A stretch of 9,026 nucleotides of DNA from contig CALJDJ010000076.1 of the NCBI GenBank assembly GCA_938023705.1, positions 1 through 9,026 of the forward strand, given 5' to 3'. Below the pieces are notes generated by a model, which worked only from the letters and a program-made list of their open reading frames with translations, was not told where the DNA came from and did no database searches. The translations under genes were made by a program, and so were the position numbers. Source of the DNA: an uncultured Collinsella sp. Lineage in GTDB: Bacteria; Actinomycetota; Coriobacteriia; Coriobacteriales; Coriobacteriaceae. Below are positions 1 to 6,084 of this stretch, piece after piece; within the stretch, counting starts at the first letter, position 1, and each line of letters starts with the position of its first letter.

Positions 1-318
1 GACGACACGTTTCTGCAGGGTGCGGCATGGCGCGAGAGCCTCGGACGATACGAGCGCTTCGTGCGCGAGCGCAGCGATCGCCGCGTGCTGTTGCTGGAGC
101 TCGGCGTGGGCGAGATGACCCCGGGCATCATCACGCTCCCGTTCTGGAGCATGACCGCGAAGCTGCCGGATGCGCACCTGCTGAGCGTAAACATCTCGGG
201 CGGCTCGGCTCCGCTGCAGCTTGGAAGCAAGGCAGGGGCGATCCAGGCCGATTTGGGCGCCCTGCTCTCGGCGGCGCGGACGGCGAAGGTATTTAAGCCT
301 CCTTGTCAGTCGCTTTGA
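1..318 (+). CDS. SIR2-family NAD-dependent deacetylase-like protein, C-terminal part
   Basis: The reading frame is open from base 1 to a TGA at 316-318, so the N-terminus lies outside the window; about 105 residues are visible. The stretch WRESLGRYERF, then VLLLELGVGEMTPGIITLPFW and later LLSVNISGG, matches the C-terminal Rossmann part of SIR2-like proteins, where LELGVG and the following TP..I...FW segment are typical and the last strand precedes a final helix. SIR2 proteins use NAD+ to deacylate lysines; some bacterial ones act as ADP-ribosyltransferases next to macrodomain proteins. The NAD-binding GAG motif and the catalytic His would be upstream and cannot be checked. The end overlaps the convergent decarboxylase/cupin gene by 26 bp. 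The family call is fairly sure, the exact activity is not. Confidence 0.72.
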   Translation, partial: DDTFLQGAAWRESLGRYERFVRERSDRRVLLLELGVGEMTPGIITLPFWSMTAKLPDAHLLSVNISGGSAPLQLGSKAGAIQADLGALLSAARTAKVFKPPCQSL

Positions 319-1056
319 GATAATCCTCATCGTTCACAGGTTCCAACCACTCGTTGGAGGCTTCCTCGCCCGGAACCTCCAACGCGAGATGTGAGAACCA
401 GCTGTCGGGTGCGGCTCCGTGCCAGTGCTTCACCCCTGGGGCAATGTTGACCACGTCGCCAGGGTGCAGTTTCTGCGCCGGCTTACCCATTCCTGGTAAA
501 ACCCTCGACCAGCCACGCAGATGAGAATCTGTCCGCCGCCGTTTTTGGCGTGGTGCACGTGCCAGTTGTTGCGGCAGCCGGGCTCGAACGTCACGTTGTA
601 GACGCCAACCTGCTCGGTTGATAGAGGCGCGAGGTAGCTTTGCCCGATAAAGTACTTCGCGAATGCGTCGTTGGGGGCACCGATGGGAAAGGCCATCTCG
701 TTTTGGTGCTCGGCTTTTGCATCAGCGGCATCGTCATCCGCCCAGACCTCCTTTGCCATGCGGAAGGCCGCCCACGCCTTGGGCCATCCCGCATAAAACG
801 CCGCGTGCGTAAGGATTTCCGCTATCTCCGCCCTGGTCACCCCGTTGTTCTTTGCGGACATCAGATGATATTTAAACGAAGAGTCCGTCAGTCCCTGCGC
901 CATCAGGGCCACAACCGTCACCACGCTGCGGTCTCGAAGGGAAAGCCCGTCTTCTCGACTCCACACCTCGCCAAACAGCACATCGTCATTGAGCTGTGCG
1001 AACTTGGGGGCGAACTCCCCCAGGGCATCCCTGCCTGCCGTCTGTTTAATTGCCAT
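293..1056 (-). pseudogene. Carboxymuconolactone decarboxylase-cupin fusion, broken by a 1-nt frameshift
   Basis: Two adjacent minus-strand frames together make one protein of about 253 residues. The upstream frame (ATG at 1056, preceded by AGGGGGAG) begins with a carboxymuconolactone decarboxylase-like domain (about residues 1-115; SVVTVVALMAQG, then ILTHAAFYAGWPKAW). It continues into a cupin with WHVHHAKNGGGQILICVAGRGFYQEW. The second frame resumes at once with GKPAQKLHPGDVVNIAPGVKHWHG and ends at 293. The break falls at TGGGTAAG on the minus strand (around 486-488): one extra G would restore QEWGKPAQ. The cupin metal-binding histidines (WHVHH, later KHWHG) are all encoded. Members of this fusion family are usually annotated as small oxidoreductase-linked enzymes without a defined substrate. 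It diverges from a MerR regulator, its likely controller. Whether the frameshift is real or a sequencing error in a G run cannot be told here. Confidence 0.82.
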
Positions 1057-1146
1057 GATCGATCTCCCCCTGTCGATGGTTTAGGTGCAAATCTGTTTCC
1101 GCATTACGGAACACCCTTTGCAATCCCTGTTCTAATGACGAGAATG

Positions 1147-1177
1147 AAGGTAATACCTAAACCTGACTTTAGGTCAA
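1147..1177 (-). promoter_or_regulatory. MerR-type promoter/operator with 19-bp spacer
   Basis: Reading the minus strand, TTGACC (1177-1172) and TACCTT (1152-1147) are separated by 19 bp. Between them sits a perfect inverted repeat, ACCTAAA and TTTAGGT with a 6-bp centre (1155-1174). Over-long spacers with a central dyad are the hallmark of promoters activated by MerR-family proteins, which twist the DNA to realign the two elements. It points toward the decarboxylase/cupin gene starting at 1056, and the MerR gene starts 32 bp away on the other side. A 16-bp spacing to TATTAC (1155-1150) is a less likely alternative. Confidence 0.7.
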
Positions 1178-1208
1178 GGAATGAATTCGAGATTGATTCG
1201 GAGGAGCC

Positions 1209-1649
1209 ATGTACACAATCGGACAGGTTTCGGAGATGTTCGGTTTGCCCGCCTCAACGCTGCGCTATTACGACAAGCAGGGATTGTTCCCGGCATTGGA
1301 GCGGACGTCCGGCATTCGGCAATTCGGCGATACGGAACTCGAGGCGCTTCGGGTCATCGAATGCCTCAAGAAAGCGGGGATGGAGATCAAGGACATCCGG
1401 CTGTTCATGGAATGGTGCGCGGAGGGTCCATCGACATACCCCAAACGCAAGGCCATGTTCGAGGAGCGGAAGGCCCACATGGAGCTAGAGATCGCGAACA
1501 TGAACCGCGCGCTGGACATGCTGAAGTACAAATGCTGGTTCTACGGGCAGCTGAATCAGGGCGAGAATGAGACTGAGCTGAGGGCCATGATTCCCGACGG
1601 TTTGCCAGAAGATATCAAAGAGGCCTACGAGAACGCTCACGCTCGGTAG
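1209..1649 (+). CDS. MerR-family transcriptional regulator (AdhR/NmlR-like)
   Basis: The protein has 146 residues, a normal length for the family. The N-terminus MYTIGQVSEMFGLPASTLRYYDKQGLF is the canonical MerR winged helix-turn-helix. It is followed by R...G.R.F...ELEALRVIECLKKAGM and a long dimerisation helix (about residues 75-120). A single cysteine at position 52 (VIECLKKAG) coincides with the conserved Cys52 of the AdhR/NmlR group, which in Bacillus subtilis AdhR senses aldehydes and quinones by thiol modification. Two further Cys residues lie at about 76 and 107. The start is supported by GGAGGAG 2 bp before the ATG. It diverges from the decarboxylase/cupin gene and very likely controls it through the dyad at 1155-1174. 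The inducer is inferred only from the Cys52 match. Confidence 0.88.
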   Translation: MYTIGQVSEMFGLPASTLRYYDKQGLFPALERTSGIRQFGDTELEALRVIECLKKAGMEIKDIRLFMEWCAEGPSTYPKRKAMFEERKAHMELEIANMNRALDMLKYKCWFYGQLNQGENETELRAMIPDGLPEDIKEAYENAHAR

Positions 1650-1730
1650 TACCAAAAACGCCCCTTTTTAAACTCAACCATTGTTTAAGATGTTACAACT
1701 TAGGCAACAAGACTGGTTGCCCCGGTACGC

Positions 1731-1769
1731 AACGGGAGGGTCGACGCGACTGGAATCGACCCTCCCGTT
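1731..1769. terminator. 14-bp hairpin between convergent genes
   Basis: A perfect 14-bp inverted repeat (1731-1744 with 1756-1769, 11-nt loop) lies between the stop of the MerR gene (1649) and the stop of the reductase gene (1787). On the plus strand the stem ends in GTTT and continues TCCC; neither side has a long T tract, so it may be a weak or factor-assisted bidirectional terminator. A second smaller stem, GGCAAC/GTTGCC (1703-1708 with 1716-1721), lies just upstream. Confidence 0.6.
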
Positions 1770-1786
1770 TCCCAAACGGCATGAAG

Positions 1787-2425
1787 CTACTTGCTCACAA
1801 CCGAGATGCGCTGGGCGACGTGGTCACCGGACTCGATCTCATCGACCATGGCGATCGCATAGTCAGCGTACGAGAGCGTTGACTCGCCGCGGCTGTTGAG
1901 TGTGAACTCCTCGCCCGCCAAGATATACTCACCGGTGCGCTCGCCGTCGGCCTGGAAGTCAGCAGCAGGGGAAACGAAGGTCCATTTGAGGCCGTCCGTT
2001 TCGCGAAGGTGAGCAAGGACTTTGCCGGCCGCGGCGGACAGCGGCTTCCAGTCATCGGGGAAGTCCGGGCCCATATCGACGGTGACCGTATGCTCGGGGT
2101 TGACGAACAGCGAGCCCGCACCACCCACTATGAGCAGGCGCACATCGGTGCCGACCAGCACATTAGCCAAGTGGATGCCCGCGTCGGTGATACCGGGGAT
2201 GGTCTCGGGCGTCCAGCCGCCCACGGCGTCCACCACGGCGTCGAATCCTTCGAGGTCTTCCGTCGTGAGCTCGAGTGCGTCTTTGATGACGGAGTTCTGA
2301 GCGGCGGTCCTATTCTCGCCGCGCACGATGGCGGTCACGTCGAATCCGCGACGCACGGCTTCCTCAACGATGAGGCTGCCGGCCCTGCCGTTCGCTGCTA
2401 CAACTGCGATTTTCTTGGTCATCAT
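1787..2425 (-). CDS. NAD(P)H-binding (NmrA/atypical SDR-like) reductase
   Basis: This 212-residue protein has an N-terminal Rossmann dinucleotide-binding segment, KKIAVVAANGRAGSLIVEEAVRRGFDVTAIVRG, in which NG.AG corresponds to the glycine motif of the NAD(P)H-binding family (atypical SDRs, YwnB/NmrA-like). FDAVVDAVGGW and LLIVGGAGSLF follow the expected strand order. There is no classical YxxxK catalytic pair in the usual place, as is common in this group, so the substrate is unknown. The minus-strand leader reads AAAGGAAAGT-ATG-ATG; the second ATG (2422) has the more usual ribosome-site spacing, so the protein may start one codon later. It is transcribed divergently from an HxlR regulator, an arrangement typical of quinone/aldehyde-responsive reductase genes, so control by that regulator is likely. 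Confidence 0.85.
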   Translation of the reverse strand: MMTKKIAVVAANGRAGSLIVEEAVRRGFDVTAIVRGENRTAAQNSVIKDALELTTEDLEGFDAVVDAVGGWTPETIPGITDAGIHLANVLVGTDVRLLIVGGAGSLFVNPEHTVTVDMGPDFPDDWKPLSAAAGKVLAHLRETDGLKWTFVSPAADFQADGERTGEYILAGEEFTLNSRGESTLSYADYAIAMVDEIESGDHVAQRISVVSK

Positions 2426-2493
2426 ACTTTCCTTTCGACCTGCGGCACTCGCCGCCGCTTTCCTTGCAGCTCATACGATACGCGTCAAAGGTA

Positions 2494-2532
2494 TATAATG
2501 GAAAGTAGGCACATAAAGGTGCTGTAAGCACC
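2494..2532 (+). promoter_or_regulatory. Promoter -10 and perfect dyad in the reductase/HxlR divergent region
   Basis: A perfect TATAAT lies at 2494-2499, pointing toward the HxlR gene; no good -35 is present. About 19 bp downstream is a perfect 6+3+6 inverted repeat, GGTGCT-GTA-AGCACC (2518-2532). HxlR proteins (YodB, HypR) bind short dyads in such divergent regions, so this is a reasonable operator candidate, though nothing but position links it to this regulator. Confidence 0.45.
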
Positions 2533-2586
2533 AAAAGGAAACTAATGTAAATGACGTGCATGATTGCAGACGGAGGTTTCACGAAT

Positions 2587-2937
2587 ATGACAACACCGAC
2601 TTTGGAGAACCTGCCTGCCTGCCCAGTGGAGACAACGCTTTTGCTCATCGGCAACAAGTGGCAGGTGCTCATCCTGCGCGAACTCTCGCTCAAAGGCACG
2701 ATGCGCTTTAAGGAGCTGCAACGCTCGATCGGCAAGATTTCGCAGAAAGTTCTGACCAGCAACCTACGAACCATGGAGGAAACGGGGCTCGTTCATCGTG
2801 AAGCGTTCGCAGAGGTGCCCCCACGGGTGGAGTACTCGCTCACCGACCTGGGACAGACACTCAGACCCGTTCTTGACGCAATGAGAGCTTGGGGCGAGAA
2901 CTACAAGGAGCAGCTCCGCGGTGGCGGGCTTCGATAA
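2587..2937 (+). CDS. HxlR-family transcriptional regulator
   Basis: The 116-residue protein has the family hallmarks: ACPVETTLLLIGNKWQVLILREL near the N-terminus, FKELQRSIGKISQKVLTSNLRTMEETGLV as the winged helix-turn-helix, and RVEYSLTDLGQTLRPVLDAMRAWG at the end. Cys12, just before PVETT, corresponds to the N-terminal redox/electrophile-sensing cysteine region of HxlR proteins such as YodB and HypR. I chose the ATG at 2587 because GGAGG lies 10 bp upstream and the length fits the family. The ATG at 2551, with AAGGAA 10 bp upstream, would add 12 residues and cannot be excluded. It is divergent from the NAD(P)H-binding reductase and probably represses that gene until a quinone- or aldehyde-like compound modifies Cys12. 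Confidence 0.88.
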   Translation: MTTPTLENLPACPVETTLLLIGNKWQVLILRELSLKGTMRFKELQRSIGKISQKVLTSNLRTMEETGLVHREAFAEVPPRVEYSLTDLGQTLRPVLDAMRAWGENYKEQLRGGGLR

Positions 2938-3090
2938 GTAGCTCCTACTGGTTACACGCCTACAGAAACCCCTCCGTCCTATCGCCATCACGGGAAACCC
3001 TCCTCCTTGGTTCTCGCCGCAAACGGCTTCGAGGCCGCGCTGGCGGTCCCGGCACGGCTGGAGTCGGCCCGCGCGAGCAGCGGAAAGGGA

Positions 3091-3126
3091 TACACGCCCT
3101 TTACCAAGGTAGATTGCTGCTTTCAT
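3091..3126 (-). pseudogene. Possible remnant of a zinc alcohol dehydrogenase start
   Basis: On the minus strand, GAAAGGAA is followed at 3126 by an ATG whose first residues read MKAAIYLGKGRV. This is very close to the N-terminus of zinc-dependent medium-chain alcohol dehydrogenases (MKAA.Y.GKG). After about 12 codons the similarity stops; the frame stays open but reads as low-complexity Arg/Gly-rich sequence, and no other frame restores the family. It lies just downstream of the TetR gene on the same strand, as if the rest of the gene had been deleted. The rest of 2938-3208 contains no other gene I can support. The match is short, so chance cannot be ruled out. Confidence 0.3.
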
Positions 3127-3208
3127 TTTCCGTTCCTTTCGCAGTATTCTCAATGCAGGTGCGCGGCCTGCGCGCATGGCGCCTAGGGGGCGTCGCCGTC
3201 ACATCGTT

Positions 3209-3832
3209 TCATTCGCGCCTCTCTTTAGCGTTGGCAAGACGTCGGTTCGTGCCGTTCGGGTGCACGCAGGTTTTGATAATGCGCACCATCTCATCGATAG
3301 GCGTTTCGCAGCCGCTCCGAATCCAGTCCTGTACCACGGCGGAGAGCCCATGCACATAAAAACTGATGACGAAGGCCCGCTGCTCGCTGGGATAGCCAAA
3401 GCGCTCCAACACTGGGTCGATGATGTGCTTCGCTAGGGCCTCGAATCGCTCCTGAGCTTGCAGCGTATGCCCGTTTGCGAGCATCGCGCGATAGATGGAG
3501 CAGTTGTCTTGGACGAACTCGAGGTAGGGCCTCAGATACTCGTCGGTTACGAAAACGAGCTCATCGAGGGAAGCCGTACGGATAGCCCCGATCGTGTCTG
3601 CGGCGCTTTGTTCAAAGCGCTCGAAGAACTTGGTGTTCACATGCTCCGAACACTCCTTCACGAGGTCAGGGACACCCTGGTAGTGAAGGTAGAACGTAGA
3701 GCGCCCCACCCCGGCCTTCTTGCAAATCTCCTTAACGGTTATGAACTCCGCGCCCTTGTTCTGCAGCAAGTCGAGCAAAGCCTCGTCCATAAGCTGCGCC
3801 GTCGTAAAGTATCTGCTCTGCTGCCTGTTCAC
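3209..3832 (-). CDS. TetR/AcrR-family transcriptional regulator
   Basis: The protein has 207 residues. The N-terminal helix-turn-helix is clear: ALLDLLQNKGAEFITVKEICKKAGVGRSTFYLHYQGVPDLV (about residues 18-58), with the G.GRSTFY.HY recognition-helix pattern of TetR proteins. The C-terminal two thirds is helical and variable, as expected for the ligand and dimer domain; it carries two or three Cys residues. The start is a GTG, preceded by GGGAGAGG about 9 bp upstream. The gene lies 29 bp behind a small two-helix membrane protein on the same strand, so the two probably form an operon. The ligand is unknown. A palindrome upstream of the operon (4316-4337) is a candidate autoregulatory site. Confidence 0.9.
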   Translation of the reverse strand: MNRQQSRYFTTAQLMDEALLDLLQNKGAEFITVKEICKKAGVGRSTFYLHYQGVPDLVKECSEHVNTKFFERFEQSAADTIGAIRTASLDELVFVTDEYLRPYLEFVQDNCSIYRAMLANGHTLQAQERFEALAKHIIDPVLERFGYPSEQRAFVISFYVHGLSAVVQDWIRSGCETPIDEMVRIIKTCVHPNGTNRRLANAKERRE

Positions 3833-3861
3833 CCAAGCCTGCCTCTCCCTGATGCCAAAAG

Positions 3862-4215
3862 CTATTCGCCGGCAATTCCCTTGGCAAGCTCCATTATCTC
3901 AAAGGCGTATTTCTTCTTAGAGGTTTCCAGAATCCAGCGATACAGAACAAGGTTCACGCTTGCGCCTGCGATACCCAAGATACCAAGGACGATTCCGAGC
4001 ACAAACAACGTGCCCTCGCCAGGTCCCAGCACACCCATGGTCAGGCACATGCCCACACCCAACAACAGCGAGGAAGCGATGCCAAAGCTGTAGGCGAAGA
4101 CGTTCGCAGGGCGCTTTGCTTTGGCATCGAGCTTCTTGAGCGCGGTGAGCTTGGAGGCGCTTTTGGGCGCGTATTGCTTGGCGATCGATTCCGCGCAGAT
4201 CTTGTCGGTGTCCAT
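3862..4215 (-). CDS. Conserved small membrane protein with two transmembrane helices
   Basis: This 117-residue protein begins MDTDKICAESIAKQYAPKSASKLTALKKLDAKAKRPANVFAY, a charged cytoplasmic segment. Two hydrophobic helices follow (about residues 41-65, SFGIASSLLLGVGMCLTMGVL, and 69-93, LFVLGIVLGILGIAGASVNLVLY), then a short charged tail. The start at 4215 has AAGGAAG about 6 bp upstream; a longer frame to 4308 lacks a ribosome site. Proteins with the same pattern (AESIA..Y, LKKLD.KAK.PA.VFAY.FG, GVGMC..MGV) occur widely in gut Firmicutes and Coriobacteriia. They are sometimes labelled dihydropteridine reductase, a name the sequence does not support: I see no nucleotide-binding motif. It precedes the TetR gene by 29 bp and is probably co-transcribed with it. 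Confidence 0.83.
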   Translation of the reverse strand: MDTDKICAESIAKQYAPKSASKLTALKKLDAKAKRPANVFAYSFGIASSLLLGVGMCLTMGVLGPGEGTLFVLGIVLGILGIAGASVNLVLYRWILETSKKKYAFEIMELAKGIAGE

Positions 4216-4315
4216 GTTTTCTTCCTTTTCTCTATGGCTTGTTCGACAACCCAAGAATAGGAAGAACGTGCAGGCGATTGAAGAACACAAACGGGACGTT
4301 GTGTCCATGTTATAT

Positions 4316-4337
4316 CGGCGAATGTCGACACTCGCCG
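4316..4337. promoter_or_regulatory. 22-bp near-perfect palindrome, operator candidate
   Basis: The stretch has half-site CGGCGA(A/G)TGTC and its complement, with a single mismatched pair in 22 bp. A TATAAC on the minus strand (4314-4309) lies beside it and could be the -10 of the membrane protein/TetR operon that starts at 4215. A second short dyad, TTGT-TCG-ACAA, lies at 4239-4249, nearer the gene. TetR regulators bind dyads of this size, so autoregulation is a plausible inference. Confidence 0.45.
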
Positions 4338-4349
4338 CAACTGCTCGGA

Positions 4350-4499
4350 ATGATGATTGCGCTGTATTTCGTTATCAAATGGGCAGTGAAAAACGGCATA
4401 AAAGAAGCCTACGGTGCTGTCACTGGCAAGAATACCGCTGAAGATATCCAAAACGAAAAAGAGTTGAAAGAACTTGGATTGGATCAAGAGGATCGATAA
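4350..4499 (+). CDS. Very short membrane protein (DUF6019-like), start probably lost to a frameshift
   Basis: From ATG-ATG at 4350 the frame encodes 49 residues: MMIALYFVIKWAVKNGIKEAYGAVTG, then a charged tail ending LKELGLDQEDR. One N-terminal helix followed by KNGIKEAY and an acidic end recalls the very short DUF6019-type proteins of gut Firmicutes, as far as I can recall the family. No ribosome site precedes this ATG. In another frame, ATG at 4322 reads MSTLAA and then loses the pattern. Removing one A near 4338-4340 would join the two as MSTLAALLGMMIALYF, a natural N-terminus. The intact gene was therefore probably about 59 residues, and this copy is either frameshifted or affected by a sequence error. 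Confidence 0.55.
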   Translation: MMIALYFVIKWAVKNGIKEAYGAVTGKNTAEDIQNEKELKELGLDQEDR

Positions 4500-5138
4500 A
4501 TCCAGTTTCACTGCCCCTAAAACGGCCTCGCTTTGTCCTCGGGGACAATGATGCTCACTCATTCATTTGAATTCGTCTTGAGGAGCGCCTTGACGCGCAG
4601 GGCGTAACGTGTGGCCTAGAGAGGTCGTCCCCTGCGCTTTGTCCTTCGCGCACCCGTGCTTACCTTGATAAGGTCGGCATCACGAAAGAGCATCGCTTCC
4701 TCGAGGCATCTATTACGGCGTTTCAGTCTATCGCCTTTCAAGAGCTGCTCCTAAAACTCGAATCTGATTACACTTTTGGGAGTTTCATAACTCTACGCCA
4801 CAAGATGAGCAAAGAACGCACCTCGAGATGAATCGACTAAAGGAATTACGCACCTGCCGGGAGGCAGGCAGCCTGCTCGATCATCGCGGACTGCCAATTG
4901 ATAAACCCCAAAAGCCGGACCGCACGGCGGCGCTCGTTTCGCTAAATCGGCTTGATGGAATGGCGGATCACGGTCTTGAGCTTCAATAGCTGGATGCGTT
5001 CAGAAATGGACACGAAGGCCCTCGGGTGTCATTCAAATCCAGTCTGCATCTTGGTTCCTCGACTGCGCAGCTTGGTTAAACGCCGAAGGTTCAGCTATCT
5101 TCGTCAGCTAGCATGAGAGCAACCCGAAGGGAGGACGC
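4500..5138. other. Gene-poor stretch with decayed reading frames
   Basis: No convincing gene lies in these 639 bp. Two frames look like decayed coding sequence. One runs without stops from 4571 to a TGA at 4829-4831 but has no start codon near its beginning (it includes AYLDKVGITKEHRFLEASI and FQELLLKLESDYTFGSF). The other starts at ATG 4828, overlapping that TGA as ATGA, and runs 53 residues to 4989. I recognise neither. A small stem TTGTCC-TCGG-GGACAA (4533-4548) follows the short membrane protein gene but has no T tract. The right end holds the promoter region of the LytTR gene. Confidence 0.5.
5046..5101 (+). promoter_or_regulatory. Direct repeats upstream of the LytTR gene, candidate LytTR binding sites, with promoter
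   Basis: GCATCTTGGTT (5046-5056) and GCAGCTTGGTT (5067-5077) match at 10 of 11 positions and start 21 bp apart, two helical turns. LytTR proteins bind pairs of short direct repeats with this spacing. The second copy overlaps a possible -35 (TTGGTT, 5072-5077), 18 bp before TATCTT (5096-5101). The gene starts at 5139 behind GGGAGG. The likely role is autoregulation. Confidence 0.5.
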
Positions 5139-5612
5139 ATGAAGATCACAATCGAAGAGCGAGAAGCAGCTCAAGATATAGAAGTCACGATCGTCTGCGT
5201 AAGGGTCGATCGCCGCGTGCTTGATATAACGGCTCGGCTGCGCATGCTTGACAGGAAGGTGACGGGCACGGCCGACGGCTGCACGCGCGTGCTGAGCGCA
5301 GAAGACGTCCTGTTCATCGAGTCGGTCGACAAGCACACGTTCATTTATACGGCCGACACGGTTCTCGAAACGGGCCTGCGCCTTTACGAGATGGAGGAGC
5401 GCCTGGCGGACTGCGACTTCCTGCGCATCGCGAAAGGTTGCATCGTCAACTTCCGCGCGATCACCGCCCTCAAGCCCGACGTCAACGGCAGGATCATCGC
5501 CACCTTGGAAAACGGTGAGCGGGTCGTTATCTCGCGCCAGTATGCGCCCGACGTCAAATCGAAGCTCGGTCTGAAGCAGTCGAAACGAAGGAAGGGAGAC
5601 CGAAATGATTAA
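5139..5612 (+). CDS. LytTR-domain DNA-binding protein without receiver domain
   Basis: The protein has 157 residues: a short N-terminal region (1-48) and one LytTR domain (about 50-148). The domain shows the typical run of ED.LFIESVDKHTFIYT, then LYEMEERLADCDFLRIAKGCIVN, NGRIIATLENGERVVISRQY and a final LGL. It lacks the phosphoacceptor domain of AgrA/LytR-type response regulators, so it belongs to the short stand-alone LytTR group. In streptococci such proteins (HdrR, BrsR) are held in check by a membrane protein encoded in the same operon, and the next gene here encodes a four-helix membrane protein overlapping by 8 bp. The ATG at 5139 follows GGGAGG with 4 bp spacing. The target genes are not visible in the window, apart from probable autoregulation through the repeats at 5046-5077. 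Confidence 0.92.
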   Translation: MKITIEEREAAQDIEVTIVCVRVDRRVLDITARLRMLDRKVTGTADGCTRVLSAEDVLFIESVDKHTFIYTADTVLETGLRLYEMEERLADCDFLRIAKGCIVNFRAITALKPDVNGRIIATLENGERVVISRQYAPDVKSKLGLKQSKRRKGDRND

Positions 5613-6084
5613 CAGGGACATTATCGACACCGATAAAAAGACGCCCGTGGAAAACCTCGGACAACTCGTGAAAAGCACCTGTATCGGCTTCACTGTTGCC
5701 ATGATAGCCTTCTTGGCATTAGGGACTTGTTTCGCTGATGACACCGCCAAGCAGGGCATTAACTATTGCTGGTCGATTCTCGCCGCGTGCGTCACCGTCC
5801 CCGCGCTGCAGTTCGTGTTCTTCACGCCCGCGGTGATCAGACAGATGGCGTATCCCGCGCGCCTGGCGCTGTTCGACGTTTGCCTCTACGCAGCCCTCTG
5901 TGCATTGGCGTTTGTCTTTGCTTGGGTTCCCGTGAACAACCCCGGGGCGTGGGTTACCTTCACGGTTGTCTTTCTCGCCATCCTGGCGGTCCTCACTCTT
6001 GCTTTCAACGCCAAGCTGAGCCGCGAGACCCGCGAATTGAACGACAGGCTCGCGGAATACCGCAAGAGCAAGGAGACGGAATAA
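5605..6084 (+). CDS. DUF3021-family four-helix membrane protein
   Basis: This 159-residue protein carries four hydrophobic helices: about residues 22-45 (STCIGFTVAMIAFLALGTCF), 53-73 (CWSILAACVTVPALQFVFF), 86-108 (LALFDVCLYAALCALAFVFAWV) and 113-136 (VTFTVVFLAILAVLTLAFNA). A short charged C-terminal helix follows (ETRELNDRLAEYRKSKE). Size, helix pattern and position behind a LytTR gene match DUF3021. The start overlaps the end of the LytTR gene by 8 bp, with AGGGAG just upstream, so translation is probably coupled. By analogy with HdrM and BrsM it may sequester or sense for the LytTR partner; that is inference. ABC transporter genes often accompany such pairs, but none follows here. Confidence 0.85.
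   Translation: MINRDIIDTDKKTPVENLGQLVKSTCIGFTVAMIAFLALGTCFADDTAKQGINYCWSILAACVTVPALQFVFFTPAVIRQMAYPARLALFDVCLYAALCALAFVFAWVPVNNPGAWVTFTVVFLAILAVLTLAFNAKLSRETRELNDRLAEYRKSKETE

Noticed and set aside
640..1488. Long plus-strand frame of 282 codons
   Set aside because: It lies opposite the decarboxylase-cupin gene and over the MerR gene, both with clear family motifs; its product resembles nothing.
2764..3359. Overlapping frames on both strands across the end of the HxlR gene and the following gap
   Set aside because: Low-complexity, Arg- and Gly-rich translations without ribosome sites; only the short dehydrogenase-like start at 3126 is worth noting.
4533..4548. Hairpin TTGTCC-TCGG-GGACAA after the short membrane protein gene
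   Set aside because: Only six base pairs and no T tract, so I do not call it a terminator.
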